Below, piece after piece: positions 44,914 to 53,355 of a stretch of DNA of 64,000 nucleotides (positions are counted from its first letter, which is position 1; every line of letters begins with the position of its first letter). The position numbers and the translations under genes were made by a program. The stretch is from contig CP065010.1 of the NCBI GenBank assembly GCA_016699775.1, positions 874,852 through 938,851 on the forward strand. The letters are read 5' to 3'. The notes under the pieces were generated by a model. The model was not told where the DNA came from, searched no databases, and saw nothing but the letters and a program-made list of their open reading frames with translations. The DNA is from Candidatus Falkowbacteria bacterium (GTDB lineage: Bacteria; Patescibacteriota; Patescibacteriia; Patescibacteriales; Patescibacteriaceae).

Positions 44914-45756
44914 TTAATGAATGATTGCGCTATAACCCCTTGCAATATCAAGTCTTTGAAGTGCATTATATTTACAAGATTCTTTAGCTTCTTGTGTTTT
45001 TGCTTCACTACATATCTTCAAAGTTATTTTAATTGATTCGGATTCAGGGAAATATTGTCGGAATGAGCCTTGAGAGCCATAACAAATTGTATAATCGTTA
45101 TCAATAAAGTTATCGCAAGAAATACTATTATACGTATGTGGCCTTTGATAATAATTTTCATGTCCCATTCCTTCTCCTAATTTTGAATTTTCATGAAACA
45201 AACCACTTACACAGGCAGCATATTCTAAATCAGAATAATTCTTACAAAAAGATTTTATAGCTTGATCCACAGATTGATTATTAAATTCTAAATAACTATG
45301 ACCAAGAGCATGGGTACATCCTAGTTTTATTCTTTTAGAAGTAGCTGTGCTGCATAATTTTATTCCTTTTTGTAAATCATTTTTGTTTATGAATTCCATT
45401 ACATACCCATGGACACAACCATCTTTAATCAAAGCAGGGCAAGTATCTTCAATATGATCAAAAGAATATTGATTCAAAAAAAATTTATGACCAAGACGGT
45501 GAAGTGAAGCCGAATATATTCGAAAATCACCTCCCACCAAAGATAATCTTCTTAATGAGGAAAATTGAAAAAGAAGGGTTGCTGCTTTTTTTTGATTTGT
45601 ATCAATTTCATTATCTATCTTTTTAGTAACACAAGTATTATCAACAAAAAAACTTCTACATTCGTAAACTACTTTTACTGCCTCAAAATGAACAATAGTT
45701 ACAAAGGAAAGAATAACTACAATAAAAATTGAGAAAAATAGTAGCACCCTTTTCAT
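44914..45756 (-). CDS. Membrane-anchored Cys/His-rich extracytoplasmic protein
   Basis: The protein has 280 residues. An N-terminal membrane helix at 4-25 is followed by an all-helical extracytoplasmic part that repeats Cys, a His two or three residues later and Gly: CVHGYVME, CTHALGHSYLEF, CVSGLFHE, plus RLGHKFF earlier. I count about a dozen Cys. The pattern suggests repeated helical hairpins held by disulfides with His facing one side, perhaps for metal or haem. No known family is recognised with confidence. Start overlaps the upstream gene by four bases. It ends a three-gene operon of envelope proteins. Confidence 0.6.
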   Translation of the reverse strand: MKRVLLFFSIFIVVILSFVTIVHFEAVKVVYECRSFFVDNTCVTKKIDNEIDTNQKKAATLLFQFSSLRRLSLVGGDFRIYSASLHRLGHKFFLNQYSFDHIEDTCPALIKDGCVHGYVMEFINKNDLQKGIKLCSTATSKRIKLGCTHALGHSYLEFNNQSVDQAIKSFCKNYSDLEYAACVSGLFHENSKLGEGMGHENYYQRPHTYNSISCDNFIDNDYTICYGSQGSFRQYFPESESIKITLKICSEAKTQEAKESCKYNALQRLDIARGYSAIIH

Positions 45757-46076
45757 AGAATTACTAAAAGACTATGGATGAAAAAACCAACTAATACACT
45801 AGTTACGTTTAATATTAACGAAATAGTAAGAGCCTGACGATAGTTCGTGTTCCTTGAAAAATAAAATATGAATTCAAAAATAATAACAGCTAATTCAATC
45901 GGCCAAAGATTAATAAAAAACATTCTATGACCTATCTGGGCAAGAGGATTTGATATACTATTGGCTATAATTACTTTATTAGTTGGGATTCTAAAATCTT
46001 TATTTTTAAATAAAAATTTATTTGCCGCTACTTCAACTAATATAGTTATAATCAAATTAATCAAGAAAATTAACAT
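45753..46076 (-). CDS. Small membrane protein, three to four helices
   Basis: About 107 residues from the ATG at 46076, one base after the stop of the upstream gene. Helices at about 3-20, 35-50 (weak), 58-75 and 82-105. A central segment NSISNPLAQIGHRMFFINLWPIELAVIIFE resembles small membrane proteins found next to secreted metal or haem proteins, but I cannot name the family. Overlaps the following gene by four bases. Confidence 0.6.
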   Translation of the reverse strand: MLIFLINLIITILVEVAANKFLFKNKDFRIPTNKVIIANSISNPLAQIGHRMFFINLWPIELAVIIFEFIFYFSRNTNYRQALTISLILNVTSVLVGFFIHSLLVIL

Positions 46077-46077
46077 T

Positions 46078-46299
46078 CTACCTTCGATTTTTGAAGTAAT
46101 TAACAACTAATAAGACTACAATAACAATTGTTATCGTAACAAAAAATAGGATAATTGGACGATCTAAAACTAATGATACATATGAATCAGCATAGGGGTC
46201 ACTATTACGATTCCAGGGATCATCATATGGACCAGTGGCCAAATCAGCAAAAGACGCTAAAGGAAACATTGATAGTACTGCAAATAATAATTTCTTCAT
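46078..46299 (-). CDS. Small exported protein with C-terminal membrane helix
   Basis: The protein has 73 residues. A signal peptide (ends SFA) is followed by a short acidic segment DPWNRNSDPYADSYVS and one membrane helix with a basic tail (NYFKNRR). It is the first gene of the operon with the two downstream envelope genes. No family recognised. Confidence 0.6.
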   Translation of the reverse strand: MKKLLFAVLSMFPLASFADLATGPYDDPWNRNSDPYADSYVSLVLDRPIILFFVTITIVIVVLLVVNYFKNRR

Positions 46300-46516
46300 A
46301 TTAATTAATTATATCAAATTTTAATACTATATAAAATATTTAGACGCTAGGGATTCTAAAAAAGAGAATAGGTGCAGAAGAATATTATCCGATAATGATA
46401 TAGAGGATGTCCTGATCTCTAGACTTGCCTTCCAGTAAACAGGTAATAAAAAACTAAATGCGGAATGTCATGATCTCGTGCCTATATTAGGAAATTTTAC
46501 AAAATCGTTTTAATAC

Positions 46517-47152
46517 TTATTTAATTTCTACCATTACTTCATTCCTGGTCATCCATGGCGGAGTACCGGGTCCATTGTAGCCTGCATAGATTGGCATACC
46601 TACGACTTCTACTTTATCTTCACTTAATTTTGTCATTAGTATTTTTTTCATTTTTTCTATTTTGTCATCTGTTCTGTAGCCAGAGAAAACTATAGCGGCA
46701 ATTTTTTGTGATGGAACTTCAACAATTTTTACTCTATTGTCATTTGGTATTGGCAAAGTCTCTAGTGTATATGAACGAGGCATACTAAATGAAATAACAC
46801 GCTCCTCACCTTCAATGTCTACAAGTACCGGAGTGGTCATGGCAATATTTTCTGACACCGCCTTTTGCTCAGTGACGGGTGCGGTCATGGCAATACCTTC
46901 TTTCTTAACATTACCTCCGAAAATATAACCTGCCAAAATAGTAAATCCACTATTCATAGATTCTCTATACGATCCCTTTATTTTGGTCTGCGCCACAAGA
47001 TGCGATGGATACTGTCGAATTTCATAGCCATTCATTTTTTTAGATACAGTATAATCCGCTTGTTCAACACGGGAGCTAAAAAATCCCCATGCAGTCCAAA
47101 GTAGTAAAATGACAACTAAAGCAATAATTGTATATATCATATTTTTAGACAT
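46517..47152 (-). CDS. SOUL haem-binding family protein
   Basis: The protein has 211 residues. An N-terminal membrane helix at 5-25 is followed by the SOUL fold: YTVSKKMNGYEIRQYPSHLVAQTKI near 34-58, then ITAPV-like elements AMTAPVTEQ and AMTTPVLVD and a final MPIYAGYNGPGTPPWMTRNEVMVEI. The family binds haem or porphyrins; the fold also appears as extracytoplasmic stress proteins. The C-terminal segment fits well. Single gene, 190 bases after the MsrB gene's upstream region. Confidence 0.9.
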   Translation of the reverse strand: MSKNMIYTIIALVVILLLWTAWGFFSSRVEQADYTVSKKMNGYEIRQYPSHLVAQTKIKGSYRESMNSGFTILAGYIFGGNVKKEGIAMTAPVTEQKAVSENIAMTTPVLVDIEGEERVISFSMPRSYTLETLPIPNDNRVKIVEVPSQKIAAIVFSGYRTDDKIEKMKKILMTKLSEDKVEVVGMPIYAGYNGPGTPPWMTRNEVMVEIK

Positions 47153-47346
47153 ACAGATGAGTAGTAGTTAATTATAATTATTTTAATTTTTCGTATCTCC
47201 CGAATACCTCTCTGAAACTTAGCTACTTGTAAATGGTATGGTAACACTTTATCAAATATATACGCCAACCCCTTATATCACAACCACAAAATTACATCAT
47301 TAGATACTAGAAAGAATCTCCCGTTAGGACTATTTTCTTAATCATA

Positions 47347-47709
47347 CTACTTTCCTTCAATAAATTTTAATGAGATTGAATTAACACAGAAGCGAAGGTT
47401 TTTTTCTGTTAGATGCTCCCCTCTAAATACATGCCCCAAATGTCCACCACAACGAGCGTAACTAATTTCTGTACGCACACCATCAGCATCCAATGTATTG
47501 ACTACAGCGCCCTCTATTCTATCATCAAAACTTGGCCAGCCACATGTACTCTCAAATTTATCTTTTGAATTATATAGTGGTGCATCACACTGTCGACATA
47601 CATATACACCCTGAGCGCTATTATTTACATACTCTCCTGTGAACGGGGATTCTGTGCCCTTGTCCCTTATGACGTGTGCTTCTTTTTTAGTTAAGGTATT
47701 TAATTTCAT
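47347..47709 (-). CDS. msrB: Peptide methionine-R-sulfoxide reductase
   Basis: The protein has 120 residues. The enzyme repairs oxidised methionine using the Cys of RFCVNS (Cys108); the HLGHVF loop near 90 and GWPSF near 58 line the site. The zinc-binding pair CRQC at 38-41 is present, but the second pair, usually CxxCGGH, reads YARCGGH, so one of four zinc Cys seems replaced. The ATG at 47709 fits the family's N-terminus. No MsrA is fused. Confidence 0.9.
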   Translation of the reverse strand: MKLNTLTKKEAHVIRDKGTESPFTGEYVNNSAQGVYVCRQCDAPLYNSKDKFESTCGWPSFDDRIEGAVVNTLDADGVRTEISYARCGGHLGHVFRGEHLTEKNLRFCVNSISLKFIEGK

Positions 47710-47730
47710 AAAAAATCTATTTCTATTTTT

Positions 47731-48164
47731 TTAATACTTAATTGATAGTTGATGGTTACAGGCTAATTCAATAATTAAACGTTCTAAATCTTTTTTCCAA
47801 TAGTTGCAGATAAGCCTACTCTACGCTGATGATATTCTGTGGTTAAATCTTCTAAGAATCTTTGTTCTTAAGTATTAAAAAGAACATCAGGGAAATCAGA
47901 AAATAATTTTAAATTGTAGGTATAGAAACCCCAACGTTTATCAGGCTTAACCTGACAATACTCTTTAGATTCAATTCTAGCAAATACTCGTCCCTTATTA
48001 GTTATGCAGTAGCGGGTGGTTCGACCTCCTCCGGTTTTATGTAATATTCCTTCTTTTGTCAAATGAGATAACAATCTCTTTATTGTGACGAGTGAAACAG
48101 GAACACTATATTTATTTACATCTCCATAAATTTTTGAAGAGGTAGTATACTCACCATTCAACAT
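47731..48164 (-). pseudogene. Decayed Fic-family gene (winged-helix plus Fic N-terminal segment)
   Basis: The intact part at 48164-47871 encodes a 98-residue winged-helix region (TIKRLLSHLTKEGILHKTGGGRTTRYCIT). The same frame continues after a TAA at 47868-47870 with RFLEDLTTEYHQRRVGLS, and after a frameshift in a T-run at 47791-47796 with KDLERLIIELACNHQLS, then stops at 47731. This is the N-terminal region of Fic-domain proteins. The catalytic HPFxxGNGR core is absent. One nonsense codon, one frameshift and a missing 3' part mark it as a remnant. Confidence 0.75.
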
Positions 48165-48504
48165 GATTATAATAATCTCCTCGTGATAAGTATTAATTTT
48201 CTTATAATCGTGTCATTTTCGTTCTTCAATCATTTCATATTGATACGAATATAGCAATTTAACCTTAAATACTCAGCTTGCCTGGATATTAAAGAAATTT
48301 CAAAGATGCTTTAAAGCATTGCCAAGCTATTGAACCATTACGGAATCATTGACAAATACTAGTAAATATGATAATTTCTAGGATACTTGTTTTTTTGACA
48401 ATTTGGCTATTTTTGAATGATTTACTGATCTTCTAACTAATTTAGAGGCTTAGGAAATCATTCAAAAAAATAAAAAGCCTCAAAAGGCGAAAGGGGAATA
48501 AAAA
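48165..48504. other. Intergenic region, 340 bases
   Basis: AT-rich sequence with no coding signal on either strand that I can support. Near 48475-48500 there is a short AAGCCT/AGGC hairpin just before the ribosome binding site (AAAGGGG) of the next gene. Confidence 0.5.
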
Positions 48505-49436
48505 ATGAAAAAAATAGTTGCGTTTGTATTGATAATGATTGTAACAAATATTTGTGGTGCCACCCCCACACTTATAAAATTCGTTCTTATTGGAGAGGAG
48601 AATTACCAAAAAACAATTCTCAAGAGCAAAGATCCATCTCTTGTAGAGAGCAATTTTATGATATATCCGAGTATGATGAATCATGGAGTTTTCCTAGATT
48701 CCGTTTATAAGCGGATTGAATCATACCCTCCTGTATTGCTACCAATAATCATTTCCACTTTTCAGAACTTCGATTACTTGAACAACTTTATTATAAAAGA
48801 TACCGTGAGGTACCCAAAAAGAAATATACTCAACATAGTTATATCCTATGTTGGAGGAGGGATAACTTATCCGGTGGGGTATAACAGTACCTCAAAAATT
48901 GATACGAATATGGTTCTAGTAGGGGAGGAAATGATTCAACAGACTGGACATATGGAAATAAGCTACAATTTACATGTCCAGTTCCAGTACAATATATAAA
49001 TGGATCTGGAATTGGAGTAACTCATTATATAATTGATAGTATATATACGTTAAATTATCCAAACCGTATATATTCTTCAATACTGTCATCACAGGCAGTG
49101 CAGGGAACTCCTATATGGATAACCCTGAAAAATACATTAGGTGATAGCGTGATAAAGAGATTAACCGTCGGAACTGATCACGGCGGTGGCACGTATGTAA
49201 CAACAGCCCTAATTAATATGCCAGGGGTTTTTGTCTCAGGAACCGCTGTCGTTAACTGGCGAAGCGGGGCTGTTGTTTATATTGGTGCTGATCTTAAAAA
49301 AATAATGGACGGTCGACACTGTTCATTTCTTGAAGCTGTAGCTTGTGCTAAAGCTACAGGATCCAACAATGGCACCTGGAAACCCAAAAGTGGCTACGGA
49401 CGGATCAACGTCCAATCAGCCATAACTGGACATTAA
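48505..49436 (+). pseudogene. Secreted subtilase-like (S8) protein, frameshifted
   Basis: Two overlapping frames join into one protein of about 310 residues. The first (48505 onward) has a signal peptide ending in CGA, an HGVFLDSVYKR segment like the S8 His region and NILNIVISYVGGG like the S8 NxSxG strand. A shift near 48900 moves to the frame that gives YGSSRGGNDSTDW and ends in SGTAVVNWRSGAVV and SGYGRINVQSAI. The last part matches the C-terminal third of subtilases, but the catalytic GTS reads GTA. The protein is probably inactive, if made at all. Confidence 0.6.
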
Positions 49437-49451
49437 AAGGTTTTAAAATCC

Positions 49452-49486
49452 AAAGCCCGATTCAATAAAAAAAAATCGGGCTTTTC
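49452..49486 (+). terminator. Terminator after the subtilase-like gene
   Basis: AAAGCCCGATT, a loop rich in A, AATCGGGCTTTT followed by CTT. Confidence 0.8.
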
Positions 49487-49644
49487 TTATTACCAAATCA
49501 ACAAACTTAGGTGAATGAGGTATTCTCGGGACAGATACAAATACTAGAGGGACGTAAGTAATTTAACAAGATAATAGATCAATGATTTTTAGAAGCTTGA
49601 GTCTAGACAAAGAAATATAAACAGAAAATAAAATACTTTGAGTT

Positions 49645-50412
49645 TTATTTTCTTAAAAATGTTTTCCCAACCGAAGCTTCCCACAAAAAATCATAGATGC
49701 CCTTGATACCTTCAACAATATCTTTCTGTTTTGCAACAACCAAAAATGGCGGGTTACCAGAAAAATGTATTAACATATCCTTAATAATCCACAACGAACC
49801 TTTAAACTTTAGCCCCGCCGGCATTTCTTTCAGAGTAATATCTTGACGAGATAATTTGTTTTTAGATATTCCCAAAAAAGAACCATCTGGAATAAGTGTT
49901 CTAGTAATAATCCCTCTCGCCTTCTTTATGCTAAAGATAAGCGCCTCTAAATCATCAGAAAAAATCTTTCCGTAATTACCTTCATGTGGAGTATCTATTG
50001 TATAAATAATCGTACCTTTAGTTAAGCCATTAAGGGTTTTTTCAATAAAATTTTTAATAGCCTTTTTTGTATCAAATGACTTAGCTGTTGGGAATCGTCC
50101 ATTAATATGATACATAACAGGCAAAACTTCTTTTAATTTTTCAGCAATCTTAACTTTATTATTCAAAACGTCTACTAAAACCTGCGGGGACTCTACCCAA
50201 TAAAAAGTTAAGCCCTTATAAACATGAACCGTAACATAATTTTCTTCAACAAGCTTATTTAAAATACTTATAACCGTTGTTCTAGGTAATTCAGCAAATT
50301 TTGCAACTTGCGATGCCTTGGCTTCACCTAATGTAGCCAGAGTCAAATAAACGCTAGCCTCATTTTTATTAAAATCTAGCTCTCGTAAATAACTTTTTAT
50401 ATCATTAGACAT
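49645..50412 (-). CDS. TrmB-family transcriptional regulator
   Basis: The protein has 255 residues. An N-terminal winged helix (LRELDFNKNEASVYLTLATLGEAKASQVAKFAELPRTTVISILNKL, about 8-55) is typical of TrmB. A coiled-coil segment and a ligand-binding-like C-terminal domain follow (GTIIYTIDTPHEGNYGKIF to FLVVAKQKDIVEGIKGIYDFLW). The inducer is unknown, and TrmB members in archaea sense sugars. The operator at 50429-50446 and the promoter at 50460-50488 suggest autoregulation. It is divergent from the CoaD-like fusion gene. Confidence 0.82.
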   Translation of the reverse strand: MSNDIKSYLRELDFNKNEASVYLTLATLGEAKASQVAKFAELPRTTVISILNKLVEENYVTVHVYKGLTFYWVESPQVLVDVLNNKVKIAEKLKEVLPVMYHINGRFPTAKSFDTKKAIKNFIEKTLNGLTKGTIIYTIDTPHEGNYGKIFSDDLEALIFSIKKARGIITRTLIPDGSFLGISKNKLSRQDITLKEMPAGLKFKGSLWIIKDMLIHFSGNPPFLVVAKQKDIVEGIKGIYDFLWEASVGKTFLRK

Positions 50413-50428
50413 ATATTTTTTAGGATTT

Positions 50429-50446
50429 TGTCGAAAAAGTTCGACA
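50429..50446. promoter_or_regulatory. Candidate TrmB operator, inverted repeat
   Basis: TGTCGAA-AAAG-TTCGACA, 18 bases with perfect 7-base arms, placed just downstream of the regulator's promoter and 17 bases before its start codon. Confidence 0.65.
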
Positions 50447-50459
50447 GCTGTATTACTAT

Positions 50460-50488
50460 ATAATACCCTATTTAAAGAGTATTATCAA
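50460..50488 (-). promoter_or_regulatory. Promoter of the TrmB-type gene
   Basis: On the minus strand TTGATA, a 17-base spacer and TATTAT. Transcription starts just before the inverted repeat at 50429-50446. Confidence 0.7.
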
Positions 50489-50578
50489 GCAATCCTATAA
50501 AAAAATCTCCACATAAAAACAAATCGAACTTAAATCATTATATTTTAAGTAGAACATTAAAAACTAAAAGGAGCTTAA

Positions 50579-51619
50579 ATGAAAACAGTTTATATTTATC
50601 CAGGAATCTTTTCACCTCCCACATTCGGGCATTTAAATATTGTCCGGCAAACTGCGGCAATAGTTCCAGAGCTAATAGTGCTATGCTCAAAAAATCCGGA
50701 AAAGCCAGACCCATGGTTTGCACCAGAAGAATGTAAAATATTATGGCTAACCTATTCTTTGCCAAAGAATGTTAGTCTTATGACTTTAACAGAGTTTTTA
50801 CGACTACAAATCAAAGCTGAGCAAATTGTCATAGTACGGGGCTTAAGGCGAGTTGAAGAATTTTCTTATGAAGCAGCAGTGATGCGCTTAAATAAAGAAC
50901 GCTTTAATTTAAGAAAATATCTTTACGTCTTTAGTCAGAAAAAATATAGGGACATATCTTCTTCAAAGACAAGGTTAATGGCTAGCACTCTAGATCTAGA
51001 AAACTTAAGTCAGTGTGTTTCTCCACTAACAATTTCTGCGCTCCTAGAAAAAACTTTGGACGTACAAAATATATTTTTAGTAGTTGGAAAGCCGGGCGCC
51101 GGCAAATCAACAATTCTAAAAAAGCTTAGCCGAATGAGCAAAAGAAATCATTGGATTAATACTGACAACTTTAATCAAAAACTGAAACCATTGTTAAAAG
51201 AAAAATTCGGAGAAAAAGACTTGATTGAAGTAGCCTTAAAAGATGAGAAAGAATTAAAAAAAATAATTGGTCCAGCCTGGATTAAGCTACTGAAAAATTC
51301 ACTTTTAACTGCCCCGCGTCGAGCTAATGTCTTTATTGAAATAGCTTATGGCTTACAAAAAGATAAATTAATGTTTCGTTTTGTTGGTGGAAAAATAATT
51401 TACATTGGCTGTGATAATGAGACAGATAACTATAACAGAGTAGTAAAACGGGGTACTCCCAAACTCACTGCTTTCATAAAAAAAATTCCTGGGCAACAAG
51501 AGACCGAAAAACTAGCTAAAAAGTATGGTCTATCCGTGAGCTATATCGGAACTGATTGCACTTTACAAGAGTTATTTAAGAAAACTAAACAACTAAACAC
51601 GCTTTTAAAGGAGGTGTAA
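50579..51619 (+). CDS. CoaD-like nucleotidyltransferase fused to a P-loop kinase domain
   Basis: The protein has 346 residues. Residues 1-160 match phosphopantetheine adenylyltransferase: YPGIFSPPTFGHLNIVRQ with the TxGH motif, VIVRGLRRVEEFSYE and the ISSSKTR-type end. From about 165 a P-loop kinase follows (VVGKPGAGKSTILKKL), with a late ETDNYNRVVKRG stretch like the dephospho-CoA kinase lid and adenine site. The fused order is the same as in animal COASY, where both steps make CoA. Whether the kinase half is a true CoaE is not proven. A good ribosome binding site (AAGGAG) precedes the ATG. The DUF3307 gene follows. Confidence 0.75.
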   Translation: MKTVYIYPGIFSPPTFGHLNIVRQTAAIVPELIVLCSKNPEKPDPWFAPEECKILWLTYSLPKNVSLMTLTEFLRLQIKAEQIVIVRGLRRVEEFSYEAAVMRLNKERFNLRKYLYVFSQKKYRDISSSKTRLMASTLDLENLSQCVSPLTISALLEKTLDVQNIFLVVGKPGAGKSTILKKLSRMSKRNHWINTDNFNQKLKPLLKEKFGEKDLIEVALKDEKELKKIIGPAWIKLLKNSLLTAPRRANVFIEIAYGLQKDKLMFRFVGGKIIYIGCDNETDNYNRVVKRGTPKLTAFIKKIPGQQETEKLAKKYGLSVSYIGTDCTLQELFKKTKQLNTLLKEV

Positions 51620-51622
51620 ACT

Positions 51623-52018
51623 ATGCTTACAATTTTTGAACAAATAATCATTGGCCATTTAGTTGGAGACTATCTACTCCAATCAAAAAAAATGGCAATT
51701 GCTAAATCGGACAAAACTCTAAACGGCTGGCTATGGTGCTTGGCACATTGTGTAATATACACGCTATGTATTTGCCTTTTCACCGCAACAACTGAACCAA
51801 TAAAAATTATTTTGATCTTTATGAGTCATTTTCCTGTTGATCACTGGTCATTGGCAGTAAAGTGGCTAAAAATAATTAAAGGCAGAACCTTCGCTAAGAC
51901 AATGGAACCAAGTAACGTGCTTAATGTATTCGACTTGTCCTTTACTGCAATAGTTTATGTAGTAGTAGACAATACTATTCATATACTATTGATGTTGATT
52001 ATATTCAAGTATCTTTAA
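51623..52018 (+). CDS. DUF3307 family membrane protein
   Basis: The protein has 131 residues and about three membrane helices. The HLVGDYLLQSKKMAIAK opening and LAHCVIYTLC match the DUF3307 pattern (HLLxDxxLQ, then a Lys and a second His). A strong ribosome binding site, AAAGGAGGTG, precedes the ATG, and the gap to the upstream stop is 3 bases, so the two genes share a transcript. Function unknown. Confidence 0.85.
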   Translation: MLTIFEQIIIGHLVGDYLLQSKKMAIAKSDKTLNGWLWCLAHCVIYTLCICLFTATTEPIKIILIFMSHFPVDHWSLAVKWLKIIKGRTFAKTMEPSNVLNVFDLSFTAIVYVVVDNTIHILLMLIIFKYL

Positions 52019-52031
52019 AATCTGTATCTAC

Positions 52032-52066
52032 GCCACAGTCTCTCAATAGAGGACTGTGGCTATTTT
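52032..52066 (+). terminator. Terminator after the DUF3307 gene
   Basis: GCCACAGTC, an 11-base loop, GACTGTGGC and TATTTT. Confidence 0.8.
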
Positions 52067-52222
52067 AAAATCTAGTAATCACTGACCCAAAGTGAGATTG
52101 TTTCTCAAGCACTCAGACACTAAATAAGATTTTTTTGTATCCCTTTTTTTACTTGACTGCTTAGAAATAAAGTTATAAGGTAGGGACAATTAAACTAATC
52201 GCAAATTAAAAATTCAAACGAA

Positions 52223-52663
52223 ATGAAACGTTATGTATTCCCTGACCCTGATCATTCAAGGGGAGATAATTTTGAGGAAATATCTGAGAAAAGAAAGAAT
52301 ACAGTTGTAAGAATTGTAGTGCCTCAATCCGCAAAAGAAATAACAATTTTATTGAACGGATTGAAAGTAGAGTGGAAAGAAAATCCGGATGTTAAATTAA
52401 CAAAAATTACTCCTGAACTTTCTGATCTATCTGTTTTGCAACTACCCTTTAGAGGACTATCCAAATATCGAAATGAAAAGATTCGATGCTGGCTTTATGA
52501 CTTCGTAAAGCCACCTGCAACTATTGGTCAATTCCTAGAACAATATAAAGCCAGTAAAGATCAAAAAGTCCATATGAGCTTAAATCAATATGACAAAAAT
52601 GCCCTTGAAATAGTCAGGCAGGAAATAGAGACTGAATTAGTTTTAGATCTTGATATAGAGTAA
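52223..52663 (+). CDS. Hypothetical protein, 146 residues
   Basis: I recognise no family. The sequence is soluble, with a pattern of short strands and a helical end (QYDKNALEIVRQEIETELVL). A moderate promoter (TTGACT, 15-base gap, TATAAG at about 52153-52179) precedes it and a strong terminator follows. No export signal. Confidence 0.65.
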   Translation: MKRYVFPDPDHSRGDNFEEISEKRKNTVVRIVVPQSAKEITILLNGLKVEWKENPDVKLTKITPELSDLSVLQLPFRGLSKYRNEKIRCWLYDFVKPPATIGQFLEQYKASKDQKVHMSLNQYDKNALEIVRQEIETELVLDLDIE

Positions 52664-52681
52664 GATTTTCAGAGCCTTGTA

Positions 52682-52722
52682 GAGCCTTATAGATACTTGT
52701 ATCTATAAGGCTCCTTTTATAA
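52682..52722 (+). terminator. Terminator after the 146-residue gene
   Basis: GAGCCTTATAGATA-CTTG-TATCTATAAGGCTC, a 14-base perfect stem, then CTTTTAT. Confidence 0.85.
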
Positions 52723-52873
52723 ACAACACTTAAGAATAACGAAGTCTTCAGTTGACACGTCTAACTTGCCTAAGCTACCAACAGCAATTTAAAAAACTAG
52801 TTACGAGTTTAGTAGGCAGAATTTTAACTTTCTTCAAATAAGGGGTTAAAGATTATTATAGTATCCCAAAGCT

Positions 52874-53344
52874 TTAATGCACTTCAGCATTCTCTAGGTA
52901 TAATGCTTGATTATTCTTGTACGCTTCTAAACATTTTTCTATACGAATTCCTAATAGTTTTCCTAATAGTTTTTGAGCTTCTAACAGAGGTAAAAAAGTA
53001 TATTCAGAAATTTCTTCCTCTTGCAATGTTATAGCATGTATCTGTTGTTGGGTTAGTATCCCACCATAAAATAAAAATTGAAGACTCTCACCTTTTTCAG
53101 AATTATTTTGATAATCCACGCACATAAATCGAACATCAAGAATATCAAGTCCTATTTCTTCTTTAATCTCACGTATACAGGCTCGACGTGGTGATTCATT
53201 TTCATCTACGGAGCCTCCTGGCACAGTCCAATAATCCTTGTATGGTGATTTTGTTAATAATATTTCGTTATGCTCGTTTAACAAAATAATACCTGAACCC
53301 ATTCTTTTTTTAGGAAGATTAGAATATTCTAAATCAGATTTCAT
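52874..53344 (-). CDS. Nudix hydrolase
   Basis: The protein has 156 residues. The Nudix box is complete: GGSVDENESPRRACIREIKEEIGLDI at about 42-67, with the REIKEEIG metal-binding part. It would hydrolyse a nucleoside diphosphate linked to another group; substrate not readable. Its ATG at 53344 is 11 bases after the stop of a truncated P-loop kinase gene, so the pair was one operon before the island inserted. Confidence 0.9.
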   Translation of the reverse strand: MKSDLEYSNLPKKRMGSGIILLNEHNEILLTKSPYKDYWTVPGGSVDENESPRRACIREIKEEIGLDILDVRFMCVDYQNNSEKGESLQFLFYGGILTQQQIHAITLQEEEISEYTFLPLLEAQKLLGKLLGIRIEKCLEAYKNNQALYLENAEVH

Positions 53345-53355
53345 ATTTTTTTATA

